DNA of 64,000 nucleotides from Desulfomicrobium sp. ZS1 (GTDB lineage Bacteria; Desulfobacterota; Desulfovibrionia; Desulfovibrionales; Desulfomicrobiaceae): contig NZ_CP100351.1 of the NCBI RefSeq assembly GCF_024204645.1, positions 3,498,001-3,562,000 of the forward strand. The letters run 5' to 3'. Below are positions 42,298 through 51,870 of this stretch, one piece after another. The notes beneath the pieces are model-generated. The model had not been told where the DNA came from. It searched no databases and saw nothing but the letters and a program-made list of their open reading frames with translations. Position 1 is the first letter of the stretch, and the number at the start of each line of letters is the position of its first letter. The position numbers and the translations under genes are program-made.

Positions 42298-42387
42298 TCA
42301 GCCCTGAATGCCGATTTTCGGAAACACGACCTTGACCAGCACCACCCAGATGCCGACCAGAAGCAATATGTATAACAAGCTTTCCAT
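42298..42387 (-). CDS. 29-residue single-span membrane protein
   Basis: A very short gene: ATG at 42387, stop at 42298. The product MESLLYILLLVGIWVVLVKV and nine more residues is one hydrophobic helix with a basic C-terminal end (FPKIGIQG). AGGGAGG lies 6 bases before the ATG, a strong ribosome site for such a short frame and the main reason to call it. It might modulate a larger membrane complex. No family is recognised. Confidence 0.5.
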   Translation of the reverse strand: MESLLYILLLVGIWVVLVKVVFPKIGIQG

Positions 42388-42423
42388 TCCAACCTCCCTG
42401 AAGTTGTGTCCTGACTTCTTTTC

Positions 42424-43299
42424 ATGCGCACGCCGGGGGGCGGAGTCAACATGCAGGGGCAAAATCCGGGTATGAGCGTGACGGATTCCATGCCCGCGTC
42501 CGGGTTGCCTGACCTCGTGGACGCCCATTGCCACCTGCAGGACGGCTTTTTGCGTCACGCCCTGGAGCCGGCCTTGCTTCGGGCCCGCGCCGCCGGGGTG
42601 CGCATGATGTGCTGCAACGGCACCCACGAAGGAGATTGGCGGTATGTGCTGGGGCTTGGACGCAGCCACGCCGACATCTGCGTGTCCCTGGGCCTGCACC
42701 CCTGGTATGTGGGAGAGCGAGGAGGCGATTGGCTGGCGCGACTTGAGGAGCTGGTGGCGGACAATCCCGTCGGGATAGGCGAGATCGGTTTGGATAACGC
42801 TTTGGAATCGCGCAACGACGTTGAGCAGGAAGAGGTTTTTCTCGCCCAGATGGAGTTGGCCGTGAAATATGAGCGGCCAGTGACGGTCCATTGCCGCAAG
42901 GCCTTCGGCCGTTTGGCGGAACTGGTAGGGGCCATGCGGGATCGGCCGCCGTATATGATGCTGCATGCCTATGCCGGGTCCCATGAGATGGTCCCGGTTT
43001 TCGAGAAGCTGGGCTTTTACATTTCCATTTGCGCCTCCATTACCAGGACCGCGAATCGCAAGGTGCGTACGGCCTGCGTCCGGGTTTCGCCCGGCAGGCT
43101 GCTGGTGGAGACCGACAGCCCGGCCATCGCGCCCGTGGGCGTGGATTTCGAGCGCAACGAGCCGGCCTATCTGCCCATGGTGGTGGAGGTGCTGGCGGAG
43201 CTGCGCGGGGAAAGGCCGGAGGAGGTGGCGGCGCGGACGGCAGCCAATGCGCGGCTGTTTTTCCGGTGTTGCGAGGGCGTGGGTACGGCAACGGAATGA
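42424..43299 (+). CDS. TatD-family metal-dependent hydrolase
   Basis: A TIM-barrel hydrolase of up to 291 residues. DAHCHL near residue 33 carries the HxH metal motif, VGIGEIGLD holds the bridging glutamate, PVTVHCRKA and LLVETDSP supply the remaining ligands. TatD proteins act as 3'-5' DNases or D-aminoacyl hydrolases. Possible ATG starts at 42424, 42451 and 42472 give slightly different N-termini; the first 25 residues are not conserved. A 280-bp gap with a GC-rich tandem repeat follows before tcdA. Confidence 0.9.
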   Translation: MRTPGGGVNMQGQNPGMSVTDSMPASGLPDLVDAHCHLQDGFLRHALEPALLRARAAGVRMMCCNGTHEGDWRYVLGLGRSHADICVSLGLHPWYVGERGGDWLARLEELVADNPVGIGEIGLDNALESRNDVEQEEVFLAQMELAVKYERPVTVHCRKAFGRLAELVGAMRDRPPYMMLHAYAGSHEMVPVFEKLGFYISICASITRTANRKVRTACVRVSPGRLLVETDSPAIAPVGVDFERNEPAYLPMVVEVLAELRGERPEEVAARTAANARLFFRCCEGVGTATE

Positions 43300-43504
43300 T
43301 CCTTCGCCGGCCTCGTAAGGGCCAATCGCCGCTCCATGAACGACGGCTAGTTTTTCGGGCGGCCCGCGACGATTGCCCCAACGATGCCAGGCTCAGTCAG
43401 ACAGTCGATCCGTCGCGGGCGGAACGGACCCACAGGCCTTTGACCGGGTCGATTTTTGAAGAATGGCTTCATGGTGTAGCGTCACCGGATGACCCGTAGG
43501 GGCA

Positions 43505-43560
43505 GGCCTGCGTGCCTGCCCTGGCCTGCTGTGCCCGCCCTAGCCTGCGTGCCCGCCTGA
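43505..43560 (+). repeat. Short GC-rich tandem repeat (three units of about 19 bp)
   Basis: GGCCTGCGTGCCTGCCCT, GGCCTGCTGTGCCCGCCCT and AGCCTGCGTGCCCGCCTGA follow each other between tatD and tcdA, 22 bp before the tcdA start. I see no other feature in the 283-bp gap. Confidence 0.7.
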
Positions 43561-43582
43561 ACCCTATATTGGAGAGCGAGTT

Positions 43583-44356
43583 ATGATGCGTTTTGCCCGG
43601 ACCATGCAGCTTATAGGCGAGGAAGGATTTGAGAGGTTGCAGGGTGCCACGGTGGCCGTGTTCGGTCTGGGGGCCGTGGGTTCCTATGTGGTCGAGGCCT
43701 TGGCCCGGGCCGGAGTGGGGAGCCTCGTGCTTTTCGATCACGATGTCGTGAGCCTGTCCAACATCAACCGCCAGCTTTTCGCCCTGCACTCGACCGTGGG
43801 CAGGCCAAAGGCCGAAGTGGCGCGGGAGCGGGTGCTGGACATCAACCCGGACTGCGCCGTGGAGGCGCGGATTCAGTTCGTGGACGGCGAGAATGTGGCC
43901 GGGCTGCTGGAGCCGCGTTTCGACATGGTCGTGGACGCCATCGACGGGGTCAACTCCAAGGTCAACCTTATTGTGGCGGCCCGCGAGAAGGGGCTGGAGG
44001 TGGTGGCGAGCATGGGCGCGGCGGCCAAGCTCGATCCGTCCAAGATTAAGGCCGCGGACATCTCCAAGTCTTTCATGTGCCCCCTGGCCCAGATCATCCG
44101 CAAGCGGCTGCGCCGCCGGGGCGTGACATCGGGCGTGCGCTGCGTCTTTTCCACCGAGGCGGCGCTGAACAAGAACGAGCCCGTCATTGAGGAAGCGCCG
44201 GAACAGGGCGTCAGCGGACGTCCGCGTGTGCCCATCGGCTCCATCTCCTACCTGACGGGCATGTTCGGGCTGTATGTGGCCAGCGAGGTTGTGCGTGAGG
44301 TGCTCGGCGGGTTCGAGTCCGTCAACTGCGGTAAAGACTCCAAGGGGGAAGAATGA
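43583..44356 (+). CDS. tcdA: tRNA threonylcarbamoyladenosine dehydratase (TcdA/CsdL)
   Basis: A 257-residue E1-like (ThiF) enzyme that cyclises t6A37 in tRNA to ct6A. The nucleotide-binding motif VFGLGAVGSYVVEALARAG is near residue 28, DHDVVSLSNINRQL near 50, and VDAIDGVNSKVNL near 112. SKSFMCPLAQIIRKRLR follows. Length and motifs match TcdA rather than ThiF or MoeB. The ATG at 43583 follows GGAGAG. Its stop overlaps the DUF3750 gene start (ATGA). Confidence 0.93.
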   Translation: MMRFARTMQLIGEEGFERLQGATVAVFGLGAVGSYVVEALARAGVGSLVLFDHDVVSLSNINRQLFALHSTVGRPKAEVARERVLDINPDCAVEARIQFVDGENVAGLLEPRFDMVVDAIDGVNSKVNLIVAAREKGLEVVASMGAAAKLDPSKIKAADISKSFMCPLAQIIRKRLRRRGVTSGVRCVFSTEAALNKNEPVIEEAPEQGVSGRPRVPIGSISYLTGMFGLYVASEVVREVLGGFESVNCGKDSKGEE

Positions 44357-44889
44357 GGGTTCGTCTGGCACTCTTGTGCGTCGCGTTGCTGCTGTTTTCC
44401 TGTTCCTCCAACCAGGACTGGCGTACGGCCAGTCGGGAATCGGCCGGAATCGCACCCGATCCGGCCCAGACCCCGGAGGCCGTGCTGCATGTCTATGGCG
44501 CCGACGCCTGGGGTTGGCGCGGCTGGTTCGCCATCCATACCTGGGTCGCGGCCAAGCGCACAGGCGAGGATTCCTATACGGTCTATGACGTGGTGGGCTG
44601 GAGGGCTTCCAGGGGCAATCCGGTCGTACGCATCGCCAAGGATGCGCCGGATCGTTACTGGTACGGAGCCACGCCCCGCTTGCTCAAGGAGCTGAAAGGC
44701 CCGGGCGTGGATGCGGTGATCGACGCCGTGGAGCGCGCCGCGAGAAATTATCCGTGGCCACAGGAATACAAGGCCTTCCCCGGTCCCAACAGCAACACCT
44801 TCGTGGCCTGGATCGGGCAACAGGTGCCGCAGCTGGAGCTTGATCTGCCCTTCTCCGCCATCGGCAAAGGCTATTCCGGGTTGAACTGA
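44353..44889 (+). CDS. DUF3750 lipoprotein
   Basis: A 178-residue protein with a lipoprotein signal (MRVRLALLCVALLLFSC, Cys17). The mature part has FAIHTWVAAKRT, DAPDRYWYGATPRLLKEL and a C-terminal NSNTFVAWIGQQVP, which match the DUF3750 family, exported proteins with a conserved His, Arg and Asn/Cys-like pattern suggesting an enzyme fold. Function is unknown. It overlaps the end of tcdA by 4 bp and ends before a bidirectional terminator, so the two form one transcript. Confidence 0.85.
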   Translation: MRVRLALLCVALLLFSCSSNQDWRTASRESAGIAPDPAQTPEAVLHVYGADAWGWRGWFAIHTWVAAKRTGEDSYTVYDVVGWRASRGNPVVRIAKDAPDRYWYGATPRLLKELKGPGVDAVIDAVERAARNYPWPQEYKAFPGPNSNTFVAWIGQQVPQLELDLPFSAIGKGYSGLN

Positions 44890-44953
44890 ACCGAGCGCTG
44901 TCCGCATCACGGCAGGCGTTTTGCTGGCTGCCGCGCCGTGCCATAGGCAACAG

Positions 44954-44987
44954 AAAACCCCGCAATCCAAGGATGTGCGGGGTTTTT
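44954..44987. terminator. Bidirectional terminator between the DUF3750 gene and wrbA
   Basis: AAAACCCCGCA (44954-44964) pairs perfectly with TGCGGGGTTTT (44976-44986), giving A-runs and T-runs on both sides for two converging genes. Confidence 0.9.
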
Positions 44988-44997
44988 GTCATGGCGG

Positions 44998-45612
44998 CTA
45001 GTTCTGCTTGAGCTTCAGCCCGATCTCGGCCAGGTGCCTGGCCTGGAAGCGCACTCCCTCAAGATCGTTTTCCGAGGGCAGGCGCGATCCGTCGCCGCCG
45101 GCAATGGTGCTGGCGCCGTAAGGCGAACCGCCGGTGACCTCATCAAGGCGCATCTGGCCCTGGAAAGAGTACGGCAGGCCGACCACGACCATGCCCTGGT
45201 GCAACAGGTAAGTGTGGAAGGACAGGATGGTCGACTCCTGGCCGCCGTGCTGGGTCGCGCTGGACGCGAACACCCCGCCGGGCTTGCCGACCAGAGCACC
45301 CTTCATCCACAGCCCGCCGGTCGAGTCCAAGAATTGCCGCATCTGGCCGGTCATGTTGCCGAAACGGGTCGGCGTGCCGAACAGGACGGCGTCGGCCTCG
45401 GCCAGTTCGTCCACCGTGACCACGGGCACCTCGGCCTGGGCCTTGGCCGCGTCAAGGGCGCCCATCTTGCCCAGAATGTCGTCGCTTAACGTTTCGGGCA
45501 CGCGGCGCAGGGCCACCTCCACTCCGGGGATTTCAAGCGCTGCCGCTGCGGCCGCTTCTGCCATGGTGCGGATGTGTCCGTACATCGAATAATAAATGAT
45601 CAGCATTTTCAT
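44998..45612 (-). CDS. wrbA: NAD(P)H:quinone oxidoreductase, WrbA type
   Basis: A 204-residue flavodoxin-like FMN enzyme that reduces quinones by two electrons and so avoids semiquinone radicals. FMN contacts are [16 protein letters not shown] at the N-terminus, [10 protein letters not shown] near residue 77, and [14 protein letters not shown] near 115. [23 protein letters not shown] matches the family signature. A perfect inverted repeat lies 17 bp before the start, suggesting induction by quinone or redox stress. The start at 45612 follows GGAGAG. Confidence 0.95.
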   Translation of the reverse strand: MKMLIIYYSMYGHIRTMAEAAAAAALEIPGVEVALRRVPETLSDDILGKMGALDAAKAQAEVPVVTVDELAEADAVLFGTPTRFGNMTGQMRQFLDSTGGLWMKGALVGKPGGVFASSATQHGGQESTILSFHTYLLHQGMVVVGLPYSFQGQMRLDEVTGGSPYGASTIAGGDGSRLPSENDLEGVRFQARHLAEIGLKLKQN

Positions 45613-45628
45613 GAATACTCTCCATGCG

Positions 45629-45651
45629 TTGTGACCAGGATTCGGTCACAA
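45629..45651. promoter_or_regulatory. Inverted repeat upstream of wrbA
   Basis: TTGTGACC (45629-45636) and GGTCACAA (45644-45651) are perfect 8-bp arms around AGGATTC, ending 17 bp before the wrbA ATG on the minus strand. It overlaps the expected leader, so a repressor site is likely. No regulator gene is adjacent. Confidence 0.5.
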
Positions 45652-45838
45652 GTTTGTTGGTTTTGATACGTATTACTATTGATGGTCATCTTACTATGAG
45701 TCAAGGGCGTTGGGCGAAATAATTGGAAAAGCTCTGCTTTTTTCGATTTTGATACGGGATTTTGAGGTGTAATGATACAAAAAAGAGGTTTTTGCGGTGA
45801 AGAGCGGGCCGTCAGGAGGAGAATACGTGCCGAAAAGG

Positions 45839-46912
45839 TCAGACTTCGGCCAGCGTGCGCTCCCAAATTTTTTGCTGCGTCCTGGTCTGGGGCCAGGTCA
45901 GATTATCCTCGAAACCGTGGGCCATGTCGGGGCGGACTGAAATGATGCGTTCCACGCCGTGCCGCTCAATGGATACGTCCACCAAATCCCCGTGTTTTCT
46001 GGCCTTGGGGGAAAAGGATGCCAGGCAGGCCGCCGCCTCGGCCAGGATCTCCTCCGTCCAGTCCTGTCCGGGGATCGGGACGCCGACAGCATTGGGGCCG
46101 GGGAAGTTTTTGAGCACAAAGACGTACTGCTCGGCGCTGACCAGCTTCAAGAGTTTTTGGTTGTCCTTGTGATCCCGGCCCATGACCATCCAGTGGTCGG
46201 TGACCGCGTCCGCCTCCCTGCGCCAAAGCTGGCGGCCGACGTTGGCCAGATCGAAATATGGGCTGAGCGGCTTCGGAAAGGCCCGCAATATGGGCCAGTA
46301 GCGCCGGGCGGATTCCCGTTCTCCCAGGCGACACCCGCCGGCCTGAGTGGGGATTTTGGTGACGCCCAGTTCCTTGGCCAGGGCGTATTGCCCTTTGCGT
46401 CCGCGTCCGACCAGGGACCGCAGTTTGGCGCGATCGACCAGGCCGGATTCCTCCATGGGCGTGATGGGGAGCAGTCCCGCGCTTAATGGGCGCAGCAGCA
46501 GGTCGCGTACATCGGCGTCGTTGCGGATGATGTTCAGGGTGTCGGCGCGCTGGGACATGGGGCGCTGTCCGAGGACCTCGCCGGAGATGAGATACGAGGC
46601 GCTGTAGACCGGCAGAAGTTCCTTGGCCCGACGCAGCATGAGGATCTTGCAGTCGACACAGGGGTTCAGGACCTTGCCGAAGCCATGGGGCGGAAATGCG
46701 GCCATGAGGTCCACGAACTCCTGACCGACGTCGATGATGGTAATGGGAATACCGTATTCCCGTTCCCATTCGGGCACCTGGTCCGGCTTGCCGAAAAAGG
46801 GGCTGACAAAATGCAGCCCGAGAACCTTGTGTCCGAGGCTTTGCATCAGCTTGCTGGACAGGATGCTGTCCAGCCCGCCGGAAAAAAGTGAGAGCGCGTC
46901 AAAAGTGTTCAT
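45839..46912 (-). CDS. PP-loop ATPase, MnmA/ThiI-like
   Basis: A 357-residue N-type ATP pyrophosphatase. The PP-loop is ALSLFSGGLDSILSSKLM at the N-terminus. NPCVDCKILMLRRAKEL near residue 75 has the paired cysteines, and GEVLGQRPMSQR follows. This arrangement resembles tRNA thiouridylases (MnmA, ThiI), which adenylate a uridine before sulfur transfer. The C-terminal third is family-specific and has a QAGGCRLGE element. A distinct branch of these proteins is annotated as thiouridylase in sulfate reducers; the substrate is not known. The start at 46912 is chosen because the frame further upstream (to 47107) has no conserved-looking residues. Confidence 0.8.
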   Translation of the reverse strand: MNTFDALSLFSGGLDSILSSKLMQSLGHKVLGLHFVSPFFGKPDQVPEWEREYGIPITIIDVGQEFVDLMAAFPPHGFGKVLNPCVDCKILMLRRAKELLPVYSASYLISGEVLGQRPMSQRADTLNIIRNDADVRDLLLRPLSAGLLPITPMEESGLVDRAKLRSLVGRGRKGQYALAKELGVTKIPTQAGGCRLGERESARRYWPILRAFPKPLSPYFDLANVGRQLWRREADAVTDHWMVMGRDHKDNQKLLKLVSAEQYVFVLKNFPGPNAVGVPIPGQDWTEEILAEAAACLASFSPKARKHGDLVDVSIERHGVERIISVRPDMAHGFEDNLTWPQTRTQQKIWERTLAEV

Positions 46913-46992
46913 GACCCGTGCTGCTAGCCAAAGCCCGAGGGCTGCGCAAGGATGAAAAATACATACAAGTTCCCCATTTTCACGCACTGCGC

Positions 46993-47012
46993 GGGAATTG
47001 TACGAAATTCCC
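46993..47012. promoter_or_regulatory. Inverted repeat upstream of recA (possible SOS operator)
   Basis: GGGAATT (46993-46999) and AATTCCC (47006-47012) are perfect arms around GTACGA, 93 bp before the recA start. It could be a LexA-type site. It does not match the E. coli CTGT-N8-ACAG box, and no lexA gene is present to check against. Confidence 0.4.
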
Positions 47013-47105
47013 CATCGCCTGAAGAATTGTCTTCCAAAACCATATTTGCTACGAATCACTGCTTGTCCGTTTTTCGGAAAACCCCCAACTTTCATGGAGC
47101 TGCTC

Positions 47106-48167
<1,062 letters not shown>

Positions 48168-48192
48168 GCGATTTGTTTTTTTAGGAAACATC

Positions 48193-48294
48193 AAAGGCAT
48201 GGATTTACTCTAACGGGCACGCGTTCGCGGGAATGACAACGGTGTTGTGCTGCAGCGTCGCGTCATTCCCGCGAAGGCGGGAATTCATGCCTTT
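48193..48294. repeat. Palindromic repeat pair, copy B (core CCCGCGAAGGCGGG)
   Basis: The left unit starts AAAGGCATGGATTT and ends TTCGCGGGAATGAC (48193-48237). The right unit is its inverse, GTCATTCCCGCGAAGGCGGG followed by AATTCATGCCTTTT (48262-48294). The ends are therefore inverted repeats of about 30 bp around a 24-bp centre, MITE-like. It sits between recA and alaS. Confidence 0.85.
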
Positions 48295-48344
48295 TTCATA
48301 CTATACAGGCCCCGCCGTAGAAGGGCCGCAACGAGGTGAATAAA

Positions 48345-50984
48345 GTGATCAGTGCCGGTGAAATTCGCAAACGGTTTTTGGATTATTTTCAGCAGCACGG
48401 ACACAGCGTGCAGCCCAGCTCTTCCCTGGTGCCCCAGGACGACCCGACCCTTTTGTTCACCAACGCGGGGATGGTTCAGTTCAAGAAAATTTTTCTGGGC
48501 CAGGAGAAGCGTGACTACACCAGGGCCGCCACGTCCCAGAAATGTCTGCGCGTCGGCGGTAAGCATAACGATCTTGAAAACGTGGGGCGCACGGCGCGTC
48601 ATCACACCTTTTTCGAGATGCTCGGCAATTTTTCTTTTGGCGATTATTTCAAGGAAGACGCTATCCGCTTCGCCTGGAATTTTGTGACCGTGGAGCTTGG
48701 CCTCGATAAGGAGAAGCTCTTCGTGTCCATCTTCCGCGATGACGACGAGGCCGGCGAACTGTGGCAGAAGGTGGCCGGAGTGCCGGCCGAACGTATCTTC
48801 CGTCTCGGCGAGAAGGACAACTTCTGGGCCATGGGCGACACCGGCCCTTGCGGCCCCTGCTCTGAAATTTATGTGGACCAGGGCGCGGACATGGCCTGCG
48901 GCCCAGATTGCGGCATCGGCAAATGCGACTGCGACCGGTACCTTGAAATCTGGAATCTGGTCTTCATGCAGTTCAACCGCTCCGAGGACGGAACCCTGAC
49001 CCCGCTGCCCAAGCCCAGCATCGACACGGGCATGGGCCTGGAACGCATCACGGCCGTGTGCCAGGGCAAGCGTTCCAATTTCGACACCGACCTCTTCCAG
49101 GGCCTCATCCAGGCCATGGCCAAGAAGGCCGGGGTGGCCTACCATCAGGGCGAGGATTCGGACACGGCGCTACGCGTCATCGCCGACCACAGCCGCTCCA
49201 TCGCTTTCCTGCTGGCCGACGGCATGCTCCCGTCCAACGAAGGTCGCGGCTACGTGCTGCGCCGTCTGATCCGCCGCGCCTATCGTTTCGGCAAGCTGCT
49301 CGGCTTTGACGAACCTTTTTTGTGCGACACCACGGACCAGGTCGTGAGCGAGATGGGCGACACGTTTCCGGAACTGGTCGCCAGCCGGGAGTTCATGGTC
49401 CGCGTCGTGCGTCAGGAGGAAGAGCGTTTTGGCGAGACCCTGGACAAGGGCCTGCGCATCCTGGAGGACGAAATGGCGTCGCTGGCTGCGGCAGGCAGCA
49501 AAACCATTTCCGGCGAAACGGCGTTCAAGCTTTATGACACCTATGGCTTTCCTCTCGATATCGTCAACGATATCGCGGAGAAGCAGGGTTTTTCCGTGGA
49601 CGAGGCGGGTTTTCGCGAGCACATGTCCGTGCAGAAAAAGAAATCCAAGCAGGCCTGGGCCGGTTCCGGCGACAAGGGCCTGGCCGGACAGTTCGCGGCG
49701 CTCATGGGCGGCGGACTGGAGTCGGAATTCATCGGCTATGATTGCCTGGCCGCGACCAGCCGTATCGTCGCCCTGCTCGATGCCGAAGGCCAGCCTGTCG
49801 AGCGGTTGAACTCGGGCGTTGGCTTCATGGTCGCTTTGAAGACGCCGTTTTACGGGGAATCCGGCGGCCAGATGGGCGACACGGGTCGGGTGCAGGCCCC
49901 CACAGGCAGCGCTCGCGTGCTTGATACGTTAAAGCCCGCGCCCGCGCTGATCGTGCACAAGATCGAGATCGGCGGGGGGGAAATCCTGGCCGATCAGGAA
50001 GTGGAACTTTTTGTCGAGGAGGGGGAGCGCATCGCCACGGCGCGCAACCATTCCGCTACCCACCTTTTGCACGCGGCCCTGCGCCGGGTGCTGGGCGAGC
50101 ATGTCAAGCAGGCCGGATCTCTGGTCGGCCCCTCGCGTCTGCGTTTCGACTTCACGCATATTTCGGGCCTCTCGGCGGAAGAGCTGCGACAGGTCGAGGA
50201 CGAGGTCAACCGGGCCATTCTGGCCGATGCGCCCATCGTGACCCAGGTCATGTCCTATGACGCAGCCGTGCAGCAGAAGCAGGCCATGGCCCTTTTCGGC
50301 GAGAAGTACGAAGCCGATGTGCGCGTGGTCGAGATGGCCGGGGAATCCGTGGAACTCTGCGGCGGAACGCACCTGTCCTCCACGGGCCAGGCCGGATCTT
50401 TCGCCATTCTGTCCGAGGCGGGCATCGCCGCCGGGGTGCGCCGCATCGAGGCCCTGACCGGCTGGGGCGCCCTGCGCCACTGGCAGGCTCAGCGCGAGGA
50501 AGTGCGTACGGCAGCGGCCGCGCTCAAGGCTGCGCCGCACGAGCTGGGCAAGAAGATCACTGCGCTGCAGGATCAGGCCAAGGCGATGGCCAAGGAGCTG
50601 CAAGCCCTGCAGGCCAGGGTCATGTCTGAGAGCGGCAAGGATCTGGCATCGGAGGCCAAGGACATCTCCGGCATGAAGGTGCTGGCCCGGAAGGTGGATG
50701 CTCCGGACATGAATGCGCTCAGGAATCTCATGGACGATCTGCGCTCCAAGATTGCAAGCGGCATCATCGCCCTGGCCGCCGAGATCGACGGCAAGGCCAT
50801 GCTGGTGCTCGCGGTCAGCAAGGATCTGCACGGGCGCTACACGGCTCCGGCGCTCATCAAGGAAGTCTCGGACGAGATCAAGGGCGGCGGCGGCGGACGG
50901 CCCGATCTGGCCCAGGCCGGTGGTTCCGAGCCCGAGGGCATAAGCCGGGCGCTGGCGAAGCTGGAAGCCTTTTTATCCAAGTAG
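48345..50984 (+). CDS. alaS: Alanyl-tRNA synthetase
   Basis: An 879-residue class II synthetase. It contains the aminoacylation core ([20 protein letters not shown] split around motif 2, GTGMGLERI-like [15 protein letters not shown] for motif 3), the editing domain with [12 protein letters not shown] and the zinc-binding [11 protein letters not shown], and the C-Ala domain ([13 protein letters not shown]). The GTG at 48345 is preferred: it gives the usual [15 protein letters not shown]-terminus, with GAGG upstream, whereas GTG 48336 overlaps that ribosome site. A terminator follows the stop. Confidence 0.97.
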   Translation: MISAGEIRKRFLDYFQQHGHSVQPSSSLVPQDDPTLLFTNAGMVQFKKIFLGQEKRDYTRAATSQKCLRVGGKHNDLENVGRTARHHTFFEMLGNFSFGDYFKEDAIRFAWNFVTVELGLDKEKLFVSIFRDDDEAGELWQKVAGVPAERIFRLGEKDNFWAMGDTGPCGPCSEIYVDQGADMACGPDCGIGKCDCDRYLEIWNLVFMQFNRSEDGTLTPLPKPSIDTGMGLERITAVCQGKRSNFDTDLFQGLIQAMAKKAGVAYHQGEDSDTALRVIADHSRSIAFLLADGMLPSNEGRGYVLRRLIRRAYRFGKLLGFDEPFLCDTTDQVVSEMGDTFPELVASREFMVRVVRQEEERFGETLDKGLRILEDEMASLAAAGSKTISGETAFKLYDTYGFPLDIVNDIAEKQGFSVDEAGFREHMSVQKKKSKQAWAGSGDKGLAGQFAALMGGGLESEFIGYDCLAATSRIVALLDAEGQPVERLNSGVGFMVALKTPFYGESGGQMGDTGRVQAPTGSARVLDTLKPAPALIVHKIEIGGGEILADQEVELFVEEGERIATARNHSATHLLHAALRRVLGEHVKQAGSLVGPSRLRFDFTHISGLSAEELRQVEDEVNRAILADAPIVTQVMSYDAAVQQKQAMALFGEKYEADVRVVEMAGESVELCGGTHLSSTGQAGSFAILSEAGIAAGVRRIEALTGWGALRHWQAQREEVRTAAAALKAAPHELGKKITALQDQAKAMAKELQALQARVMSESGKDLASEAKDISGMKVLARKVDAPDMNALRNLMDDLRSKIASGIIALAAEIDGKAMLVLAVSKDLHGRYTAPALIKEVSDEIKGGGGGRPDLAQAGGSEPEGISRALAKLEAFLSK

Positions 50985-50990
50985 GAACAC

Positions 50991-51019
50991 GAGCCGCCTG
51001 ATATGGCGGCTCTTTTTTT
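50991..51019 (+). terminator. Terminator of alaS
   Basis: GAGCCGCC (50991-50998) pairs perfectly with GGCGGCTC (51005-51012) around TGATAT, followed by seven T. Confidence 0.9.
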
Positions 51020-51110
51020 GAGACAGGGGACGAAGCGGTTTGCAAGAGCGGGCGAGCCGAAGAGGCCCGTATTACAACCTGCGCCGGCTATGCAGACGTG
51101 GCCAGAGGGC

Positions 51111-51476
51111 CTATACCGTCACGCTGATCATGGGGTTTACGGTGCGGGTCTGAAAGGCTTGCTGACCATAGGCGTCGGCGCGGAGGCGCTGCAGGTTCAT
51201 ATTTTGGGAATAATCTCCGGCGGGTCTGTACGGGGAAACGTGCTGGGTCAGGTACTGTAGTTCCAGTTCCTGGGCGAAATCTTTGAGGATTTTTGGTGCG
51301 GGTTCGTCCAGGGAGATGTTTTGCGTACTTACGCTGACGCCGAGTTTGCCGAGCTGCATGGCGACGGTGCGGGTGGACACCTTGGCTAAGAGCATTTCCT
51401 TCGCGGCCCCGCCATTCCAATTCGCATCGGAGCCAAGGCTCTGACTGGAATATGAATTGAGGGGGGAGACGGTCAT
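51111..51476 (-). CDS. Hypothetical protein, 121 residues
   Basis: I do not recognise this protein. It starts at ATG 51476 after AAGGA on the minus strand and gives 121 residues with no signal peptide or membrane segment. The first 30 residues are rich in Ser, Asn and Gly; the middle (KEMLLAKVSTRTVAMQLGKLG) is probably helical; the C-terminus is rich in Tyr, Gln and Arg (SQNMNLQRLRADAYGQQA). It converges on alaS. The frame is open for about 100 further codons upstream, but these lack a good start. Confidence is moderate because nothing conserved can be checked. Confidence 0.5.
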   Translation of the reverse strand: MTVSPLNSYSSQSLGSDANWNGGAAKEMLLAKVSTRTVAMQLGKLGVSVSTQNISLDEPAPKILKDFAQELELQYLTQHVSPYRPAGDYSQNMNLQRLRADAYGQQAFQTRTVNPMISVTV

Positions 51477-51764
51477 GGGGAAATCCTTCCAAGGTGATAT
51501 TTTGCATATATTTACTAATAACGAAGACTTTTGACAAGCATAAGAAAAATGCGGCCTTCCCGGCCAGTTACGTTCTAAATTTTCCGGTGTTGGGACATGA
51601 AGGAGCCAAGCCGCAGGCCGCCGGGAACACAGACACTCTCCGGCATCATCCGGCTGTTTTAAGATCTGGGCGGACAGAGCCCGGCGGAGAGGGACAAATC
51701 GTCCTGATAAATTGCGGGACGGCCGGGGCTTCTCCAGCTTGTCACTTTCGTATTCTCCCGATAC

Positions 51765-51800
51765 ACAACCGGTTCCGGGCATTGGCTCGGAATCGGTTGT
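51765..51800 (+). other. Leader hairpin upstream of the PSP1/RicT-like gene
   Basis: ACAACCGGTTCCG (51765-51777) pairs with CGGAATCGGTTGT (51788-51800), 13 bp with one wobble pair. It ends 70 bp before the gene and lies in a 390-bp gap. It may be a terminator remnant or a leader structure; no long T-run follows. Confidence 0.45.
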
Positions 51801-51870
51801 TTGCGCTTTTGCGCACTGTGAATCCGTTACCGTTTTCCCGCATTGTCGATGGGAAATTTTAGGATACGTT

